Source: a candidate division KSB1 bacterium (GTDB lineage Bacteria; Zhuqueibacterota; JdFR-76; DREG01). From it: a DNA stretch of 17,066 nt. Shown one piece after another: positions 14,897 through 17,066 of the stretch; the first letter of the stretch is position 1; the number at the start of each line of letters is the position of its first letter. The stretch is from contig JADFJB010000103.1 of the NCBI GenBank assembly GCA_022566355.1, forward strand, positions 1 to 17,066, read 5' to 3'. Both the position numbers and the translations under genes were made by a program. The notes under the pieces are model-generated. The model was not told where the DNA came from. It did no database searches and saw only the letters and a list, made by a program, of their open reading frames with translations.

Positions 14897-15025
14897 GAGA
14901 AGGACGATTTGTGAGGTGCGGTATCGTTTCCTTGCTAGGTTCGCCAATGATTCGCGTGGCTAGCACGAAAATTGAAATCATGTAGATGACGACAATTATG
15001 CCCGGAATGGTTACGAAGCGCTCAT
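14874..15025 (-). pseudogene. Candidate frameshifted single-helix small membrane protein
   Basis: On the minus strand, TGAGGTGAT (15039 down to 15031) is an excellent anti-16S match 5 nt before an ATG at 15025-15023. That frame gives only Met-Ser-Ala-Ser and a stop. If one base is restored just after the ATG, the frame opens for about 50 residues: ERFVTIPG, then the hydrophobic IIVVIYMISIFVLATRII, then a polar tail ending in KPKPQT with the stop at 14876-14874. A membrane helix next to a strong ribosome binding site suggests a real small gene with a one-base deletion or a sequencing error. The tail overlaps the glycosyltransferase 3' end antisense and is partly repeat-derived. The family is not recognised. 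Confidence 0.3.
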
Positions 15026-15297
15026 TTTACATCACCTCACGCAATTAGTCAGACCCAAACAAATAATTATTTGCCACGATCTCTGCTGTTGTTATTGGTT
15101 CAGGATATTATTTACAAACAGCATCCCACCTTAAATCTTAAATTTTAGTTACAATCCCATTCCTACCTTTTTTATTTTACTAAAGCGGAAAAATCCTCTA
15201 TATTTTACCTTTCTTAGCTTATTATTCCACATAGAATAACCGATCAGTTTATAAGCTTATTTAACAATCGCATAAACCAGATTTCATGGAGGAAACA

Positions 15298-16347
15298 ATG
15301 TCAAATCAGATAGTTGAATATCTCAAGGATGAAACGGATTATTTACTCAACCATAAATGTATCGTAAATAAAGATCAGCTACACCTTCCCGGACCTGATT
15401 TTATCGATCGGGTTTTTACGCATACGGATCGTCCGACAAAAGTATTGCGTAATTTTCAATCCATCTTTAACCACGGACGATTAGCGGGTACCGGCTATCT
15501 TTCTATATTGCCGGTCGACCAGGGTATCGAACACAGCGCCGGCGCTTCCTTTGCACCAAACCCAGCTTATTTCGATCCTGAGAATATTGTCAAATTAGCC
15601 ATCGAAGGTGGTTGTAATGCGGTCGCTTCAACATTGGGTTCCCTGGGGTCGGTGGCAAGGAAATATGCACATAAAATTCCGTTTATCGTAAAAATAAACC
15701 ACAATGAATTTCTCTCCTACCCGAATAAGTTCGACCAGATTTTATTTGGCAGTGTCGACCAGGCATTTGAAATGGGCGCTGTTGTAGTGGGTGCAACCAT
15801 TTACTTCGGATCGGATGAAAGCGCACGCCAGATTGTAGAAGTTTCACAGGCTTTTGAATATGCCCATAGCCTGGGATTGGCTACAATTTTATGGTGCTAT
15901 CTCCGAAATTCAGCTTTTAAAGTAGATGGCACCGACTATCATCTTGCAGCCGATTTAACCGGTCAGGCCAACCACTTAGGCGTAACCATCGAAGCGGATA
16001 TTATCAAGCAAAAGCTACCTGAAAACAATGGTGGCTACAATGCGATCAAATTTGGCAAGACTCATAATAAAGTCTATTCAGAATTGTCCTCAGATCATCC
16101 TATCGATCTTACGCGCTACCAGGTTGTCAATTGTTATATGGGTCGCATCGGGTTGATCAATTCTGGCGGTGCATCTGGTGATGATGATTTCGGCCAGGCT
16201 GTCCGAACTTCTGTAATCAACAAACGCGCCGGTGGTACTGGGTTAATTTCAGGCCGCAAGGCATTTCAAAGACCCATGGCAGATGGCGTTAAGTTGCTGA
16301 ACCTGATCCAGGATGTTTATCTAAACAAAGAAGTTACCATTGCATAG
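15298..16347 (+). CDS. fbaB: Class I fructose-bisphosphate aldolase (FbaB/DhnA type)
   Basis: This enzyme reversibly cleaves fructose-1,6-bisphosphate to dihydroxyacetone phosphate and glyceraldehyde-3-phosphate in the cytoplasm (glycolysis/gluconeogenesis), through a Schiff base with lysine. The 349-residue protein closely matches E. coli FbaB throughout: [17 protein letters not shown] (60-76), [43 protein letters not shown], then DIIKQK (234-239, Lys237 the likely Schiff-base residue), [14 protein letters not shown], and the ending [21 protein letters not shown]. The start is ATG 15298, preceded by GGAGG (15288-15292) at 5 nt; the ATG at 15286 overlaps that ribosome binding site and is rejected. 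The gene has a classic terminator and looks monocistronic. I saw no clear promoter between 15026 and 15280. Confidence 0.97.
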   Translation: MSNQIVEYLKDETDYLLNHKCIVNKDQLHLPGPDFIDRVFTHTDRPTKVLRNFQSIFNHGRLAGTGYLSILPVDQGIEHSAGASFAPNPAYFDPENIVKLAIEGGCNAVASTLGSLGSVARKYAHKIPFIVKINHNEFLSYPNKFDQILFGSVDQAFEMGAVVVGATIYFGSDESARQIVEVSQAFEYAHSLGLATILWCYLRNSAFKVDGTDYHLAADLTGQANHLGVTIEADIIKQKLPENNGGYNAIKFGKTHNKVYSELSSDHPIDLTRYQVVNCYMGRIGLINSGGASGDDDFGQAVRTSVINKRAGGTGLISGRKAFQRPMADGVKLLNLIQDVYLNKEVTIA

Positions 16348-16372
16348 ATTGTTGTAAATTCTTCCGCCATTC

Positions 16373-16403
16373 AAGGCTGCTCTATTTTGAGCGGCCTTTT
16401 TTT
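16373..16403 (+). terminator. Rho-independent terminator of fbaB
   Basis: AAGGCTGCTC (16373-16382) pairs with GAGCGGCCTT (16389-16398), 10 bp including one G-T pair, around a TATTTT loop. A seven-T run (16397-16403) follows. It lies 26 nt after the fbaB stop codon. Confidence 0.9.
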
Positions 16404-16443
16404 ATTGATGTGCAATAATCTCTAAGATGGTAACAAATCTTAA

Positions 16444-17055
16444 ATGTTAATCAAAAACCAATTTCATGAAGGCATCCGCAACGGCTCAATTACTGTGACG
16501 TTTCGGAATTGGAAAACGTCTCGCGTTAAAGTAGGCCGGCAGTATAGATTCGGACTGAACGATCTTCTCGAAGTGGACTCATTGGACCTCATTGCCGTTT
16601 CTTCAATCATTGAGAAGGAGGCTATTAACGCCGGATTTGCCGGCGTCTCTGAATTGGTTGCTTTCCTCAACAAGAATTCAACCGCCAAAGTGACGGATAA
16701 GTCAAAAGTTTACCGTATCGGGCTTTTTTATATTAAGGATAAAAAATATTCAATCCCTGCAGAAAATATCGAAAGTACTACTCAATCAATTGAAGAAGTC
16801 ATAGCAAAGCTACAGAAGATGGATCGACTGAGTAAGCACGGAGCATGGACAAAAAAGGCCCTCACACTCATCCAAAAAAATCCTCGTACTGCGGCATCCC
16901 AATTGGCAAAAATTCTGCAACGAGAAACTCAACCCCTAAAAGCCGACATACGGAAGCTCAAGAAGTTGGGACTTACGATACCTTTTGAGACTGGGTATGA
17001 ACTATCGGCTTTTGGGAAAACTGTGTTGAAAAAATATGAAGAGTACATAAAATAA
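16444..17055 (+). CDS. ASCH-domain protein with C-terminal helical (winged-helix-like) region
   Basis: This is a 203-residue soluble protein. Residues 1-100 match ASCH-like proteins (PUA-like fold, proposed to bind RNA or modified nucleotides): NQFHEGIRNGSITVTFRNWK followed by RVKVGRQYRFG, LLEVDSLDLI and a closing VYRIGLFYI strand. After a linker, residues 125-200 read DRLSKHGAWTKKALTLIQKN, then 'TAASQLAKIL', 'LKADIRKLKKLGLT' and ETGYELSAFGK, a helical bundle resembling a winged-helix reader with a strand-rich wing. I recall actinobacterial proteins with the same two-part layout (SITVTYRRWK...SKHGPWT...KLKALGLT), so this seems a conserved architecture of unknown function. No strong Shine-Dalgarno is seen before ATG 16444. 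It follows the fbaB terminator and is an independent unit. Confidence 0.75.
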   Translation: MLIKNQFHEGIRNGSITVTFRNWKTSRVKVGRQYRFGLNDLLEVDSLDLIAVSSIIEKEAINAGFAGVSELVAFLNKNSTAKVTDKSKVYRIGLFYIKDKKYSIPAENIESTTQSIEEVIAKLQKMDRLSKHGAWTKKALTLIQKNPRTAASQLAKILQRETQPLKADIRKLKKLGLTIPFETGYELSAFGKTVLKKYEEYIK

Positions 17056-17066
17056 AAATCGAAATT

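Noticed and set aside
15286-15297. Upstream ATG for fbaB
   Set aside because: It overlaps the GGAGG ribosome binding site of ATG 15298, and the homologous proteins start at the later Met.

Overview
The window is chromosomal DNA from a Gram-negative-type bacterium, probably an uncultured lineage near the FCB/PVC groups (KSB1- or Calditrichota-like, or Bacteroidota- or Planctomycetota-related). This is inferred from gene content: Tat-exported Gfo/Idh/MocA oxidoreductases, a lipoprotein with HEAT repeats and two DUF1080 (3-keto-disaccharide hydrolase) domains, a NupG-type MFS carrier, and many short dispersed repeats between genes. No marker gene fixes the phylum.

Region 1 (230-7512, + strand) is a probable sugar-derivative module. 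It holds a cytoplasmic Gfo/Idh oxidoreductase, a NupG-like MFS transporter, a Tat-signal Gfo/Idh oxidoreductase, and the 1123-residue HEAT-DUF1080-DUF1080 lipoprotein. The last three are closely spaced (11 and 41 nt) and look co-transcribed. A working model is oxidation of a glycoside outside the membrane, cleavage of the 3-keto product by the lipoprotein, uptake by the MFS carrier, and a second redox step in the cytoplasm. The gap between the first two genes is a mosaic of at least three dispersed-repeat types.

Region 2 (7513-9083) is accessory. It contains a C39-like cysteine-peptidase-fold gene broken by one frameshift, then a DUF4258 / YgiT-type zinc-finger pair resembling a type II toxin-antitoxin module.

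Region 3 (9210-11583) has a second Tat-signal Gfo/Idh oxidoreductase, with EKE in place of the usual EKP motif. A strong hairpin separates it from an ApbE-family FAD:protein FMN transferase that lacks an export signal.

Region 4 (11584-15297) starts with an 841-bp stretch without a credible gene but with palindromes. A secreted endonuclease/exonuclease/phosphatase-family hydrolase (- strand) and a GT-C glycosyltransferase (+ strand) follow, transcribed divergently. Next is a candidate frameshifted one-helix membrane ORF on the - strand, which has a near-perfect Shine-Dalgarno sequence.

Region 5 (15298-17055) contains class I fructose-bisphosphate aldolase FbaB with a classic terminator, then an ASCH-domain protein with a C-terminal helical, winged-helix-like region. 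FbaB is the only clear central-metabolism gene. I saw no tRNA, rRNA, CRISPR array, transposase or phage gene.
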